NCBI RefSeq assembly: GCF_018986435.1
Contig: NZ_JAHMIN010000026.1
Location: forward strand, 91,490-155,489
Source of the DNA: Hahella sp. HN01
GTDB lineage: Bacteria > Pseudomonadota > Gammaproteobacteria > Pseudomonadales > Oleiphilaceae
Direction: 5' to 3'
DNA length: 64,000 nucleotides
Shown: positions 25,941 through 34,850 of the stretch, piece after piece
Layout of the letters: each line of letters opens with the position of its first letter
Position numbering within the stretch: position 1 is the stretch's first letter
Position numbers and translations under genes: made by a program
The notes under the pieces: model-generated
The model's database searches: none
Told to the model about the DNA's origin: nothing
The model's input: only the letters and a program-made list of their open reading frames with translations

Positions 25941-28031
25941 CTAGCTCCATGCTTGATAAGCTAATGGCCCAAAAGCCACGATGACCAAAGCGCTACCCAG
26001 CACCAGCAGCGGCATGAGAATACGTTCATGACGTTGATAGAAGCTTCCCCCTTCCATTTGCGCCAAGCGGATTTCCTCTTCTCCAACCACTTGCCGTGTT
26101 AATAAATGATTGAGCGCCACTGGTGGGCTTAAATAGCCCAATTCAAAGGCCACCAGGGTCACCATCCAGAAATGAACGGGATCGACGCCATTGTCATAAG
26201 CAATCCTGGCGATGGTCGCACTGACGAGAATGACGGCGCCATAAGGGTCCATCACCATCCCTATCACCACTAATATCGCCACCAACATCAGCATGACAAT
26301 CCAGACACTGGCGAAGCTGTGCGGGAAGATTTCCATCAGGCCAGAACGCTCTATCACGCCACCTACACTGACGGAAAGACCCATTAAGAATAACAGCGCG
26401 CCGATATGAGTCGTCGTTTCATTCGTCGCCGAGCGCAATGCCTTCTCAAATCCAGCTTGTTTTCCTTGTTTGGAAGACTCTTTTGTTTCCGCCACGCTTG
26501 GTTTTCGATAGCGCTCGTAAATCAGGATAGTCAGCATCATCACCGGCAATATGCGCGGGGCGGTAAACTCATTGAGAGCAACGCCTAATCCCCAGGAATA
26601 AACCAGAGCGACGGCGCTGATCGCCAACACATAAGGGATAAGCGGTTTTAACGCGGCCAGCATGGCTGGCGCAGCGACGCGCACCGGAGCCAGCGCAATA
26701 GGGCTGCACCGGTTCATGGTCATACTGAAGGCGGCGAACAGCATTAACGTCAGCACGAATACTTTGCCGCCCCAGCCGAACAATTGATCCGTAGTCACTT
26801 CCCGGTTCAAATAGGCGATGATCACCACCAGCAGACAAGGACGCAGCACTACGCCAAGGCTGCCGGAAATAGCTGTGGCCGCTAAGGCCAGTTGGCGGCG
26901 CGCCCCGGCTTTACGTAGTTCCAGATAGATAACCGAGCCCGCCGCGATCACGAATATGCCCGAGGCGCCGGTATACGCCGTGGGTATGGCGGCGACAGCG
27001 ATCGCCACAAAGGCGAGCATTTCCGGAGGCATCTTCCAAGGGTGAAATACATTGAACACCAGGCTGGCGAGCCTTGTCTCCTTCAGCATCATGCCAATCC
27101 AGACATATAGCCCGACATTCAGGAACATGTCGGATAAATCCATCATCTTATCCAGATAGATACCCACTCCCGCGACATGTCCCTCCAGCATGAAGTAGGT
27201 TCCGGATATCAGACACATGGTGGTATACAACGGCACGCTCAGTAACGCTCCGCCAAGGCGGCCCCCTGGCTTGGCGTCATCCGGCGTTTTGATCAACTGC
27301 CAGAGGCTCATCAGAGTCAGAGCGCCAAACCCGGACATCCACAACAGATGCAATGCGTCCCGTTGCGGCGATTCGCCGCCATGAGCCACCCCCAACTCAC
27401 GGAAGGACCAGGAAGACGCGAACAACATCGCATTGGCGATCAGTTGCAAAGCGGTGGAAACACGATGATCCAGCGCCGTCGCCATCGGCCGCATGGCGAT
27501 ATGGTGACGACCGGCGGTCGCAGTGGCCGCGCAGATCAACACCAGAATCACCAGGATAAAGCGCTGAGAAGTCAGGCCAAATGCGATGACGTCCGCCACA
27601 AACAGCTCCCCGGCGCGGAACGCCCTCAGCCCTGGGGTGATGCGATCCTTGGTGGCTTCATAGCGCTGAAACTTCTCGACGCACGCGGCCTTGGCGTTGA
27701 GTAAAGACGCCCGCAATGTCGCAGGATCGACAGGGTCCGGCTCGAACAATCCCAGATCGTCGGCGGGGGCTTGCTGTTGCGCCATCAATCGCTGCAACTC
27801 AGACTCAATATTTGGGTTAGGATTACACTCCGGCGCGACCGGCTCAGTACGCAACTCGTAATATCCCGGCCAAATCGCCTGCCCCATTTGCAGAATTTTA
27901 TTGTGGATATCGCTGGCGGCGCCGAACGCCACCACCGCCGCCAAAAGCAGACAAACCGGTAATGATGAAAACCACTCCCGCCTGGTCCGGCCGATGGCTA
28001 CGCCGGACTCATAGGCTAGGGAACCATTCAT
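25941..28031 (-). CDS. TRAP-type transporter permease, fused small and large subunits
   Basis: 696 residues with roughly 15 membrane spans. The C-terminal half matches the DctM large subunit: FVAIAVAAIPTAYTGASGIFVIAAGSVIYLELRKAG, GGVIERSGLMEIF, VIGMVMDPYGAVILVSATI and GYLSPPVALNHLL. The N-terminal part would correspond to a DctQ-like small subunit but contains an extra hydrophilic segment of about 110 residues (about 50-145, acidic, with two Cys) between span 1 and the next span, probably periplasmic. Such fusions belong to the DUF6091-associated TRAP systems. It is the last gene of the minus-strand operon, 79 bases after the binding-protein gene. The substrate is unknown, presumably a carboxylate or similar solute. 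Confidence 0.85.
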   Translation of the reverse strand: MNGSLAYESGVAIGRTRREWFSSLPVCLLLAAVVAFGAASDIHNKILQMGQAIWPGYYELRTEPVAPECNPNPNIESELQRLMAQQQAPADDLGLFEPDPVDPATLRASLLNAKAACVEKFQRYEATKDRITPGLRAFRAGELFVADVIAFGLTSQRFILVILVLICAATATAGRHHIAMRPMATALDHRVSTALQLIANAMLFASSWSFRELGVAHGGESPQRDALHLLWMSGFGALTLMSLWQLIKTPDDAKPGGRLGGALLSVPLYTTMCLISGTYFMLEGHVAGVGIYLDKMMDLSDMFLNVGLYVWIGMMLKETRLASLVFNVFHPWKMPPEMLAFVAIAVAAIPTAYTGASGIFVIAAGSVIYLELRKAGARRQLALAATAISGSLGVVLRPCLLVVIIAYLNREVTTDQLFGWGGKVFVLTLMLFAAFSMTMNRCSPIALAPVRVAAPAMLAALKPLIPYVLAISAVALVYSWGLGVALNEFTAPRILPVMMLTILIYERYRKPSVAETKESSKQGKQAGFEKALRSATNETTTHIGALLFLMGLSVSVGGVIERSGLMEIFPHSFASVWIVMLMLVAILVVIGMVMDPYGAVILVSATIARIAYDNGVDPVHFWMVTLVAFELGYLSPPVALNHLLTRQVVGEEEIRLAQMEGGSFYQRHERILMPLLVLGSALVIVAFGPLAYQAWS

Positions 28032-28110
28032 GATTTAGTGCAATCCAGATGATGTTTGATGACCGCCCGCCGGCCTCCGGGGCTATGCGCCCAAGCCGGA
28101 ACGGTACGGA

Positions 28111-29130
28111 TTACTCGAGGTTTTCCACGCATTCCGCGGCAGTGGGGTTGGTCTTGCAACGGACTTTACGCATCAGCGTCAAAGCGCGACTGTCGTAGGC
28201 GCCCTCGTCCCGCAAAGCAATGCGCACCTCGCGCAGCAACTTGTCGTAGCCTTCCAGCTTTTGCGCCGCCGGGCGCATCCAGTACTCGTCCTTAATCTCC
28301 GCTTCCGCATCGCGGATGATTTGGTAGGCTTCCTCATATCGGCCCGCCGCGTACTCCCGCGACAATTGGCCATAGCCTTCGGGGAAGCGGTCCTGGCGAA
28401 TAATGATCTGGAAGTTCATCTGCGCCAGTTTGTAATTGAACACGCCGCCATCCGGCTCCAGTCCCTTATAAAGCTCCAATGGGGTGTAGGCCACCGCCGG
28501 TGCGTAGGCGACATCCACATTGCCGTTATTGAATTTACCGGCGAAGTTGCTGGAGTTAGCGCTCACTACCGAGGCGCCTACACGGCGCACCATTGTTAAA
28601 GCCGCGTTGTCGTAATCCAGGGTGGCGACCTTTTTGCCTTGCAACTCCTCTACGGAATCCAGATTACGATCTCGAATAAACAGATAAACGGCGCCGGCAG
28701 GTAGAATGCCAGCCACTTCAAACTCACCCTGCGTCAGCAGCGCCGCCGCCTTGGGTTGGTTCAGCGTCTGCAGCAGCAGTTTCATTTCCTCATCGCCAGG
28801 GATCGCGCCCATCGCTTCCAATGTGCCGGTAAACCGGTTGAACTCCCGGGCGCGAGTGCCCGTCAATAACACAGCGTCACACTGCCCGGCTTTGAAATCT
28901 TCCGCCGCCACCTTTTCGTCGGTGTAAGCGCGCAAATCCAGGTTCACACCCCAACCCAGCGCAGATGGCTTCGCCGTCTTCATGATATTGAACAGTGGAC
29001 CGTTGGCCCCAATCGGATCAAACACGCAGAACGAACGCGCCACCATTTCCGCGCTGGCGGAACCCGCCAGCGTCATGACGGCGGCGCAGGTCAGAGCCGC
29101 CAGTTGTTTTCTTATCGCCCTTGTTTTCAT
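28111..29130 (-). CDS. TRAP-associated solute-binding protein (DUF6091-like)
   Basis: 339 residues with a signal peptide (about 1-27, cleavage after ASA). The mature protein resembles a periplasmic binding protein distinct from the usual DctP family: VARSFCVFDPIGANGP near the N-terminus, KAGQCDAVLLTGTRAREFNRFTG, and VDVAYAPAVAYTPLELYKGL. These match the DUF6091 group of putative solute-binding proteins found beside fused TRAP permeases. Two pairs of Cys (FCVFD, GQCDA, VRCKT, AECVEN) may form disulfides. It probably captures the substrate and delivers it to the permease encoded next. The start at 29130 is chosen for the signal peptide. Confidence 0.82.
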   Translation of the reverse strand: MKTRAIRKQLAALTCAAVMTLAGSASAEMVARSFCVFDPIGANGPLFNIMKTAKPSALGWGVNLDLRAYTDEKVAAEDFKAGQCDAVLLTGTRAREFNRFTGTLEAMGAIPGDEEMKLLLQTLNQPKAAALLTQGEFEVAGILPAGAVYLFIRDRNLDSVEELQGKKVATLDYDNAALTMVRRVGASVVSANSSNFAGKFNNGNVDVAYAPAVAYTPLELYKGLEPDGGVFNYKLAQMNFQIIIRQDRFPEGYGQLSREYAAGRYEEAYQIIRDAEAEIKDEYWMRPAAQKLEGYDKLLREVRIALRDEGAYDSRALTLMRKVRCKTNPTAAECVENLE

Positions 29131-29193
29131 TTTAATTTCCCAGTCGTTAGCCTCTTTGAGATTGATCCGGTGCGCTCTCGCCATGCCGGTCAG

Positions 29194-30276
29194 CTACAAA
29201 ATATCGCTGAGATCCACAGTCTCCGCTGTGGTTTGCTTTTTATCGTCCCAGAACTTACCCAACGCGCCCACCGGCGTGCGATGGCCGGTATGCTCCGTCC
29301 ACATGCGATCGGACAACCCGGTCAGCATGGTCGTCGCCAACTCGTCCAACAGACGCGCCTCGGGAGGGGCTTCTTTGTTAGCCTTGGACTTGGCATGGGC
29401 GCGAATAACCTGCTTTACAGCAGCCACATCCCCTTTTCCGTATGCGGCCAGGGCTTGAAATACATGCGCCAGACGCACGCCTGCGCGCTCGCCTTTCTTC
29501 GCCGCAGCAGCCAGTCTCAATGATGCGTTCTCGCCCTTGGGTTCAGCGCCAGGCAGCATGGACCAAACTGTCGCGCGAATCGCCATGGGCGCGCCCCACC
29601 ACTTGTCATCATCCACACATGCTGCGGAGCGTTCGACTTTCGCCGCGATATTCGTGGGTACGCCCAGCCCTGCTCCCGACGCAATTTCGTTGTTAAGCGC
29701 CTGCAAGCCGGCAATCATGCCCATCATCCATATGAATTCGTCGTAGTCTTCGTCAAGTTCCGGACAGGCTCCACCAGGTTCGCCATATTGGGCGACGAGA
29801 TGCTGATAGGCTTCGTAGTTGCGCTTGGCCGCAAGGGTGTTAAAGCGTTTTTGCGCGATTAACGCATCTTCGGCTTCCGCAGCGTCCTGATCCCGAATCG
29901 CACGCATATAGCGCAGCTCTTCATTGAGGGCGCGGGATTCTGCGCACATACCGGCGGAGCCGTAGATCATGACAGCAAGAGAATGGGGTTCGTCGCGGAC
30001 GCGACCAAAGGACATCAACATGGGCGCCAGGGCTTCCGACATGCCGCAGTTCATGGAGACATCGTCCGTGCTGAGAACAAAGGGAGTCTGATGTTCCTGC
30101 GCAAAGCCCACCATGACGTCGCCAGTGGTCTTGTACATCACATTGCGCGTCGCGCCGCATCCAGCAAGCGCCAGAGTCATGGCGAGAACCACCGCGCGCT
30201 TGCTGGAAAGCCGCTGTCGGACCGGTCTGACGCAATGCAGTAACGCAGATGAAAACCTCAAGAAATGTGGGCTCAC
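29194..30276 (-). CDS. Lipoprotein, probable TRAP-associated TatT-like component
   Basis: 360 residues. The GTG at 30276 has GGGAGG five bases upstream. A lipobox LALAGC ends the signal sequence at about residue 39, preceded by an unusually long N-region. The mature part is all helical with TPR-like character: NYEAYQHLVAQYG, FIWMMGMIAGLQALNNEIASG, HVFQALAAYGKGDVAAVKQVI. First gene of the operon with a binding protein and a fused permease; in other TRAP systems a trimeric TPR lipoprotein, TatT, is encoded in this position and may pass substrate to the binding protein. The assignment rests on context plus general shape, so it is moderate. Confidence 0.6.
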   Translation of the reverse strand: MSPHFLRFSSALLHCVRPVRQRLSSKRAVVLAMTLALAGCGATRNVMYKTTGDVMVGFAQEHQTPFVLSTDDVSMNCGMSEALAPMLMSFGRVRDEPHSLAVMIYGSAGMCAESRALNEELRYMRAIRDQDAAEAEDALIAQKRFNTLAAKRNYEAYQHLVAQYGEPGGACPELDEDYDEFIWMMGMIAGLQALNNEIASGAGLGVPTNIAAKVERSAACVDDDKWWGAPMAIRATVWSMLPGAEPKGENASLRLAAAAKKGERAGVRLAHVFQALAAYGKGDVAAVKQVIRAHAKSKANKEAPPEARLLDELATTMLTGLSDRMWTEHTGHRTPVGALGKFWDDKKQTTAETVDLSDIL

Positions 30277-30617
30277 AAAAACCTCCCAGTTGCCTTTTGT
30301 CTTTATTCTTCGATGTCGCCGCAGCCGGGCGAGCATAGGGGTTTATGCTTAGGACGGGCCAGATTATGGACAAACTGGAAGGTTTTTTGTGAGATGAACG
30401 GCACAAAGCGCAATAAATTTGGCACAAAAAGACAAAAAACGATAAATACCGTTACCAAAGCCCCTTTCAAAAAAGGCCGAAATTACGCCGCCGCGCATTT
30501 GACAGGGCTCCGGGAGCCGCTATAACTAAAGGAGCGCTGGGCCTGAAGCAGGGTTTGTAGGACTTCGGCTCACAGCGTTCGCCACCAATAACAATACAAA
30601 CCCGATAGGAGAAGAGT
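30277..30617. other. Divergent intergenic region upstream of HU and the TRAP operon
   Basis: 341 bases without a gene. The right part holds the HU promoter (30499-30526) and an 85-base leader; the middle (30380-30470) is A-rich, and the left part is the upstream region of the lipoprotein gene. No other structured element is apparent. Confidence 0.6.
30499..30526 (+). promoter_or_regulatory. Sigma-70 promoter of the HU gene
   Basis: Perfect -35 TTGACA (30499-30504), 16-base spacer and -10 TATAAC (30521-30526). The spacer contains the inverted element GGCTCCGGGAGCC. Transcription would start near 30533, giving a leader of about 85 bases. Confidence 0.75.
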
Positions 30618-30893
30618 ATGCGCAAACCTGAACTTGCCGCAGCGATTGCAGCACGCACGAATTTGTCGAAAAGCAAAGCTGCGGAGGTACTGAACGCGTT
30701 AACCGATGAAATAGCCGACGCGGTATCCCGTAATGAAACCGTCTCACTGATCGGATTCGGAACCTTCAGTCAGCGCAATAGGAGCGCACGTACAGGTAAA
30801 AACCCCAAAACTGGGGCCGCTATTAAAATTCCTGCCAGCAAAACCGTTGGGTTCAAGGCTGGCAAGCTCTTGAAGGATGCCGTCAATAAATAA
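30618..30893 (+). CDS. HU-family DNA-binding protein
   Basis: 91 residues. Histone-like dimeric protein that bends and compacts DNA. The family pattern runs from KPELAAAIAARTNLSKSKAAEVLNAL (helices 1-2) to LIGFGTFSQRNRSARTGKNPKTGAAIKIPASKTVGFKAGKLLK, including the beta arm with RTGKNPKTG and the conserved Pro that intercalates into DNA. TAGGAGAAGAG precedes the ATG. It is a single-gene unit with a strong promoter. Whether it is HupA- or HupB-like cannot be settled from the sequence alone. Confidence 0.94.
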   Translation: MRKPELAAAIAARTNLSKSKAAEVLNALTDEIADAVSRNETVSLIGFGTFSQRNRSARTGKNPKTGAAIKIPASKTVGFKAGKLLKDAVNK

Positions 30894-30898
30894 TAGTA

Positions 30899-30962
30899 GC
30901 GGCGGAAGCCCCGTCCTGCCCGCTATCCGTCCGGACAGGCGGGAACAGGGCGCTTCCGCCGC
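30899..30962. repeat. Long inverted repeat after the HU gene
   Basis: Outer arms GCGGCGGAAGC (30899-30909) and GCTTCCGCCGC (30952-30962) are perfectly complementary over 11 bases; inner arms (CCCG..CCTG..CCCGC and GCGGG..CAGGG) are imperfect. No T tract follows. It could be a rho-dependent stop, an mRNA stabiliser or a REP-like unit. Confidence 0.6.
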
Positions 30963-31009
30963 AGAAGTCTAAGAAGACCTGAAGGATCAGAAGGTTGTAA
31001 GCAACGGAC

Positions 31010-31399
31010 TCAGACCGTTATTTTTTCCGCCAGATCCGCAAAGATATCTTCATTGATTCCCTGCACCAGTTTCAGGTCTTCCGGTTTGGAGAACGGCCTC
31101 GCTTCAGCAATCTTCTGAGCCGTAGCGCGGCCAATTTTGGGCAAAGCAGTCAGCTGCTTAAGCGTAGCGTGGTTAATGTTGACCAGCTCATCCGCGTCGG
31201 CAATGGCCTCTCTCTCCAGTCCACCCTCAGATTGTCGCGCGCTCAGCAACTCGGTCAATTCATCCAGGCGCTTCTCGACAGCGACGATTTCATACTGCAA
31301 CGCCACCTGTTTATCCAATGCGTCCGCAGTATTGCGGGAGATGTTCGATAACTGATAAATAATAACCAATACCGCTATAAACAGGATGAAAGATCCCAT
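31010..31399 (-). CDS. Membrane-anchored helix-hairpin-helix protein (ComEA-like domain)
   Basis: 129 residues. One N-terminal span (GSFILFIAVLVIIYQLSNI, about 2-20), a coiled coil (about 28-58, KQVALQYEIVAVEKRLDELTELL), then a helix-hairpin-helix domain (about 75-129) with VNINHATLKQLTALPKIGRATAQKIAEARPFSKPEDL, as in ComEA and the DUF655-type single HhH proteins. HhH domains of this kind bind DNA without sequence specificity. ComEA is a competence DNA receptor but usually has the DNA-binding end outside; here the coiled-coil spacing differs. AGGAGG lies before the ATG at 31399. Function remains uncertain. Confidence 0.75.
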   Translation of the reverse strand: MGSFILFIAVLVIIYQLSNISRNTADALDKQVALQYEIVAVEKRLDELTELLSARQSEGGLEREAIADADELVNINHATLKQLTALPKIGRATAQKIAEARPFSKPEDLKLVQGINEDIFADLAEKITV

Positions 31400-31475
31400 T
31401 TCCCAACCTCCTTCAATCAACTCGTCATTGTCTCGTCAAAACTGACAAGCGTCGCCAATAAGTGAACGTGGAATG

Positions 31476-32771
31476 CTACTCCATCATCAACGCGCGATCA
31501 TACACCACACGTCCTTCCACAATGGTTTTATAGGCCAGTCCAACCACTTCCGTATCCAGCCATGGGCAATTCTTGCCTTTGGACACCAGATTTGATTCGG
31601 TCACCAGCCACTTCTCAGTCGGATCAATCAGCGCCACATCCGCAGCGCTTCCAATCTGTAAGCTCCCCGTAGACAACTCCAGCACCTGCGCCGGACCTGT
31701 GGTCAGCGCCCGCATCGCCGCATCCAGACGCAACTCGCCAGACGTCGTCAGCGCAATGATCTGCGGCAATACCAGCTCAATCACCGACATGCCTGAACGG
31801 GTTTCCGCGAACGGCGCCAGCTTGGCTGCGCTTTCATGTGGCTGATGATGAGAACAGATGGCGTCGATCACGCCGTCATTCACGCCTTTCAGCAGTGCTT
31901 TACGGTCTTCCTCCCGTCGCAGCGGAGGGCGCACATGAAACGCAGGATTAAAGTCTTTGATCACCGCATCGGTGTAAATCAGGTTCGCCAGCGCCACATC
32001 ACAGGTGACTTTCAGGCCACGACGTTTAGCATCTGCGACCAGCTCGACCGATTTTGCGCAGGACAATTGTCCAAGGTGTATCCGCGCCTCAGTTTCCTCC
32101 GCCAGAATCAACCACTGCGCTACCGCCATGGTTTCCGCAATAGCGGGAATACCGCTCAGCCCCAGCAATCCGCTGGTGGCGCCCTCATGTACGCAGCCAT
32201 CTTTCGCCAGTGCGTAATCTTCCGGGCATACGAATATCGTGATGTCCTGAGAGCAGGCGTATTCCAGACAGCGCTTCATGACCTGATTGTCCCGGAAAGG
32301 ATAGCGCAGATTGGAAACGCCAACGCAGCCCGCCTCGCGCAGCGCGTGCATTTCGCTCAGTTGCTCGCCGGCCAGCCCTTTGGTCAGCGCGCCGATGGGC
32401 AGTATCTTCGCCTTGCCTGCGGTCAGCGCCTGATCGTATATAAGATTGGTCACCGCCGCAGTGTCATTGACGGGCGATGTCGCCGGAGGACAGCATAGCG
32501 TAGTAAAACCGCCCTTCACCGCCGCCAGCGACTCGCTGGCGATGCTTGCTTTATGTTCATAACCCGGCTCGCGCAGATACGCACACAGATCCACCAACCC
32601 GGGCGTCACCCAGGAACCAGCTGCCTCAATCATCATATCTGCATTGAAGTCGGCTGGCGCCGCGCCGATCGCGACGACTTCGCCATCAGCAATGTATAAG
32701 TCCGACTGGGTGTCCAGACTTTGAGACGGGTCGATGATTCGACCGCCTTTTATGAGTATCCGCCCGCTCAC
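31476..32771 (-). CDS. pyrC': Inactive dihydroorotase-like subunit of aspartate transcarbamoylase
   Basis: 431 residues with the amidohydrolase fold of class I dihydroorotase. The zinc-binding HxH motif is lost: the family's D-x-H-x-H-x-R-x-P-G is replaced by [12 protein letters not shown] (about 60-71), and the later metal site reads SHHQPH instead of a TDHAPH type. This is the PyrC' or PyrX pattern known in Pseudomonas, where the protein is a structural partner needed for PyrB assembly and not an enzyme. It starts with GTG that overlaps the pyrB stop codon (GTGA), so the two subunits are translationally coupled. A true dihydroorotase must be encoded elsewhere. Confidence 0.9.
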   Translation of the reverse strand: MSGRILIKGGRIIDPSQSLDTQSDLYIADGEVVAIGAAPADFNADMMIEAAGSWVTPGLVDLCAYLREPGYEHKASIASESLAAVKGGFTTLCCPPATSPVNDTAAVTNLIYDQALTAGKAKILPIGALTKGLAGEQLSEMHALREAGCVGVSNLRYPFRDNQVMKRCLEYACSQDITIFVCPEDYALAKDGCVHEGATSGLLGLSGIPAIAETMAVAQWLILAEETEARIHLGQLSCAKSVELVADAKRRGLKVTCDVALANLIYTDAVIKDFNPAFHVRPPLRREEDRKALLKGVNDGVIDAICSHHQPHESAAKLAPFAETRSGMSVIELVLPQIIALTTSGELRLDAAMRALTTGPAQVLELSTGSLQIGSAADVALIDPTEKWLVTESNLVSKGKNCPWLDTEVVGLAYKTIVEGRVVYDRALMME

Positions 32772-33772
32772 GCAACCTCCTCATCCGCTGTCAATTCAGC
32801 TATCTGGCCGCTCATCGCCATGGACATGACCGCCATCCGCACCGCAATGCCATTGGTCACCTGATTCAAAATGACGGATTGCGGACCGTCGGCGACGGCG
32901 GACTCTATCTCTACCCCCCGGTTGATCGGGCCGGGATGCATGACAATCGCGTCAGGCTTGGCCAAGGCCAGTTTGTCCTGAGACAATCCATAGAGACGGA
33001 AGAATTCCTGCTCGCTGGGCAGGAGGGCGCCTTCCATCCTCTCTTTTTGCAAACGCAGCATGATCACCACGTCCACGTCCCGCATACCTTCCTTCATGGA
33101 GCTGAACACTTTGACGCCAAACTGGTCAACATAGGGCGGCAGCAGCGTATCCGGCGCAATAACCCGAACTTCCTCGGCTCCGAGCAGGTTTAAGGCTTGA
33201 ATCTGAGAGCGCGCCACCCGCGAGTGCAGAATATCCCCCACGATGGCGACTTTAAGCCCTTCAAATTTATGCTTGTGCTGGCGAATGGTCAGCATGTCCA
33301 ACATCGCCTGAGTCGGGTGCGCATGGCGGCCATCGCCAGCGTTAATGACGGAGACTCTTGGCGTCACTGATTTAGCGATGAAATGCGGGGCGCCGCTCTG
33401 CGCGTGACGCACTACGAACATGTCCACCGCCATCGCTTCCAGGTTGCGCAGCATGTCGGACAATGATTCGCCTTTGCTGGTGGCGGAGGTGGTGATGTTG
33501 ATATTCAGAACGTCCGCCGACAAACGTTTGGCGGCCAGTTCAAAGGTAGTGCGGGTGCGGGTGCTTGCTTCGAAGAATAAATTGGCGACGGTTTTGCCGC
33601 GGAGTAAAGGAACTTTCTTGATTGATCTGGAGCCGACTTCAATAAAGGTGTCCGCCGTGTCCAGAATGTCCGTGAGATGCTTCCGGCTCAGCCCTTCGAT
33701 GGTCAGAAAATGTCGAAGATGCTGAAACCGGTTCAACTGCAGGGGACTGAGTTCGTCGTCTATGCTAGGCAT
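32768..33772 (-). CDS. pyrB: Aspartate carbamoyltransferase catalytic subunit
   Basis: 334 residues, same length as the Pseudomonas enzyme. Catalyses carbamoyl phosphate plus aspartate to carbamoyl aspartate, the committed pyrimidine step. Carbamoyl-phosphate site [10 protein letters not shown] (about 67-76), HPTQAMLD and [12 protein letters not shown] are present. The ATG at 33772 is preferred to a TTG three codons upstream. It is flanked by pyrR upstream and pyrC' overlapping downstream. The N-terminal extension before the first helix ([14 protein letters not shown]) is typical of class A ATCases, which use it to contact PyrC'. Confidence 0.96.
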   Translation of the reverse strand: MPSIDDELSPLQLNRFQHLRHFLTIEGLSRKHLTDILDTADTFIEVGSRSIKKVPLLRGKTVANLFFEASTRTRTTFELAAKRLSADVLNINITTSATSKGESLSDMLRNLEAMAVDMFVVRHAQSGAPHFIAKSVTPRVSVINAGDGRHAHPTQAMLDMLTIRQHKHKFEGLKVAIVGDILHSRVARSQIQALNLLGAEEVRVIAPDTLLPPYVDQFGVKVFSSMKEGMRDVDVVIMLRLQKERMEGALLPSEQEFFRLYGLSQDKLALAKPDAIVMHPGPINRGVEIESAVADGPQSVILNQVTNGIAVRMAVMSMAMSGQIAELTADEEVA

Positions 33773-33831
33773 GGAAATCAATTCTCAGGTTGATGGATTT
33801 CGCCCATGTGTGAACTTGTCGCTAAGGTCTT

Positions 33832-34347
33832 TCAGCTGGAGCCTGTTTTCTCCCGCAGCTCCACCGCCAAAGGGTCCGGCCCCAGCAGTTTCACACGTTG
33901 ATTTGACTCCAGCCGCCGGCTGGCGCCGACCACATCCGGCTGTATGGGAAGGTCGCGACCGCCCACATCCATGAGCGCGACGAGAAGGATACTTGCCGGC
34001 CGGCCAAAGTCAAAAAGTTCGTTCATGGCGGCCCGAATCGTTCTTCCGCTCATAATCACGTCGTCCACCAGCACGACATCCCGACCTTCTGTTTCGAAAG
34101 GCAAAGACGAGGCTTTAACCTTGGGGTTCAAGCCGATGCGAGTGAAGTCATCGCGATAGAATGAGATATCCAGCTCGCCCACCGGGCCATCCCAGCCCAA
34201 CAGGCTTTGCAGTCGTCGCGCGACCCATACGCCGCCAGTATGGATGCCTACGAGCGCAGGCTTATCGATATTGCGTTCCGCGCAGAGCAGTTTGAGTTTT
34301 TCGACCATGTCCCGCATGGCCGCATCAACATCAATCAATGATGTCAT
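33832..34347 (-). CDS. pyrR: PyrR bifunctional regulator / uracil phosphoribosyltransferase-like protein
   Basis: 171 residues, PRTase fold. The PRPP loop VVLVDDVIMSGRTIRAAMNEL (about 91-111) is intact. PyrR in Bacillus binds pyr mRNA for attenuation and has uracil phosphoribosyltransferase activity; in pseudomonads it instead acts on pyrimidine gene transcription. It overlaps ruvX by 17 bases and precedes pyrB by 59 bases, so it belongs to the ruvX-pyrR-pyrB-pyrC' run. Confidence 0.93.
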   Translation of the reverse strand: MTSLIDVDAAMRDMVEKLKLLCAERNIDKPALVGIHTGGVWVARRLQSLLGWDGPVGELDISFYRDDFTRIGLNPKVKASSLPFETEGRDVVLVDDVIMSGRTIRAAMNELFDFGRPASILLVALMDVGGRDLPIQPDVVGASRRLESNQRVKLLGPDPLAVELREKTGSS

Positions 34348-34807
34348 CGGATTTTCCTTGTTTACGAGGAGGATGAAGAAATGCGTCCAGATTGTCGGCG
34401 TGGGTTTCCAGCCAGCTTTCCACGATAAAGACCGCGGCGATGGAGTCCACAGCGTAGCGTCCGAAGTCGCGATGCCCGTAGCGTTCCCTCACCATGGATT
34501 TGGCTTCGCTGCTGGTGAGCCGCTCGTCCGCCATTTCGACGCGCAGATTATATCTCCCGTGCAAACGCCGAGCGAACTTCCTGGCGCGCAACGCCATTTC
34601 ACTGACGCTGCCGTCCATATTCAAAGGTTCTCCCACGATAACCAGCGCAGGCTTCCATTCTTCCAACAGCGCTTCAATCGCCTCCCATCGGGGGATGCCG
34701 TCCTGAGCGGGAATTTCCTTGAGAGGAGAAGCCGTCATCGATACCGACTGTCCGACTGCCGCGCCAAAGCGCTTGAGTCCGAAGTCAAAGCCTACCACTG
34801 TCGCCAT
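34331..34807 (-). CDS. ruvX: Holliday-junction resolvase-like protein RuvX (YqgF)
   Basis: 158 residues, RNase H-like fold. Contains VVGFDFGLKRFGAAVGQ at the N-terminus, VGEPLNMDGS and DERLTSSEAKS, and Asp near the end (YAVDSIAAV). The family is linked to processing of the 5' end of pre-16S rRNA in E. coli as well as putative resolvase activity. It lies between yqgE (43 bases upstream) and pyrR (overlapping). Confidence 0.94.
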   Translation of the reverse strand: MATVVGFDFGLKRFGAAVGQSVSMTASPLKEIPAQDGIPRWEAIEALLEEWKPALVIVGEPLNMDGSVSEMALRARKFARRLHGRYNLRVEMADERLTSSEAKSMVRERYGHRDFGRYAVDSIAAVFIVESWLETHADNLDAFLHPPRKQGKSDDIID

Positions 34808-34850
34808 AATTTACGTGTCGAGCCTCCCGAACGTCCTCTGCGTCACAGCT

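Noticed and set aside
31836-32498. 220-codon plus-strand frame opposite pyrC'
   Set aside because: Antisense shadow of a conserved gene in GC-rich DNA.
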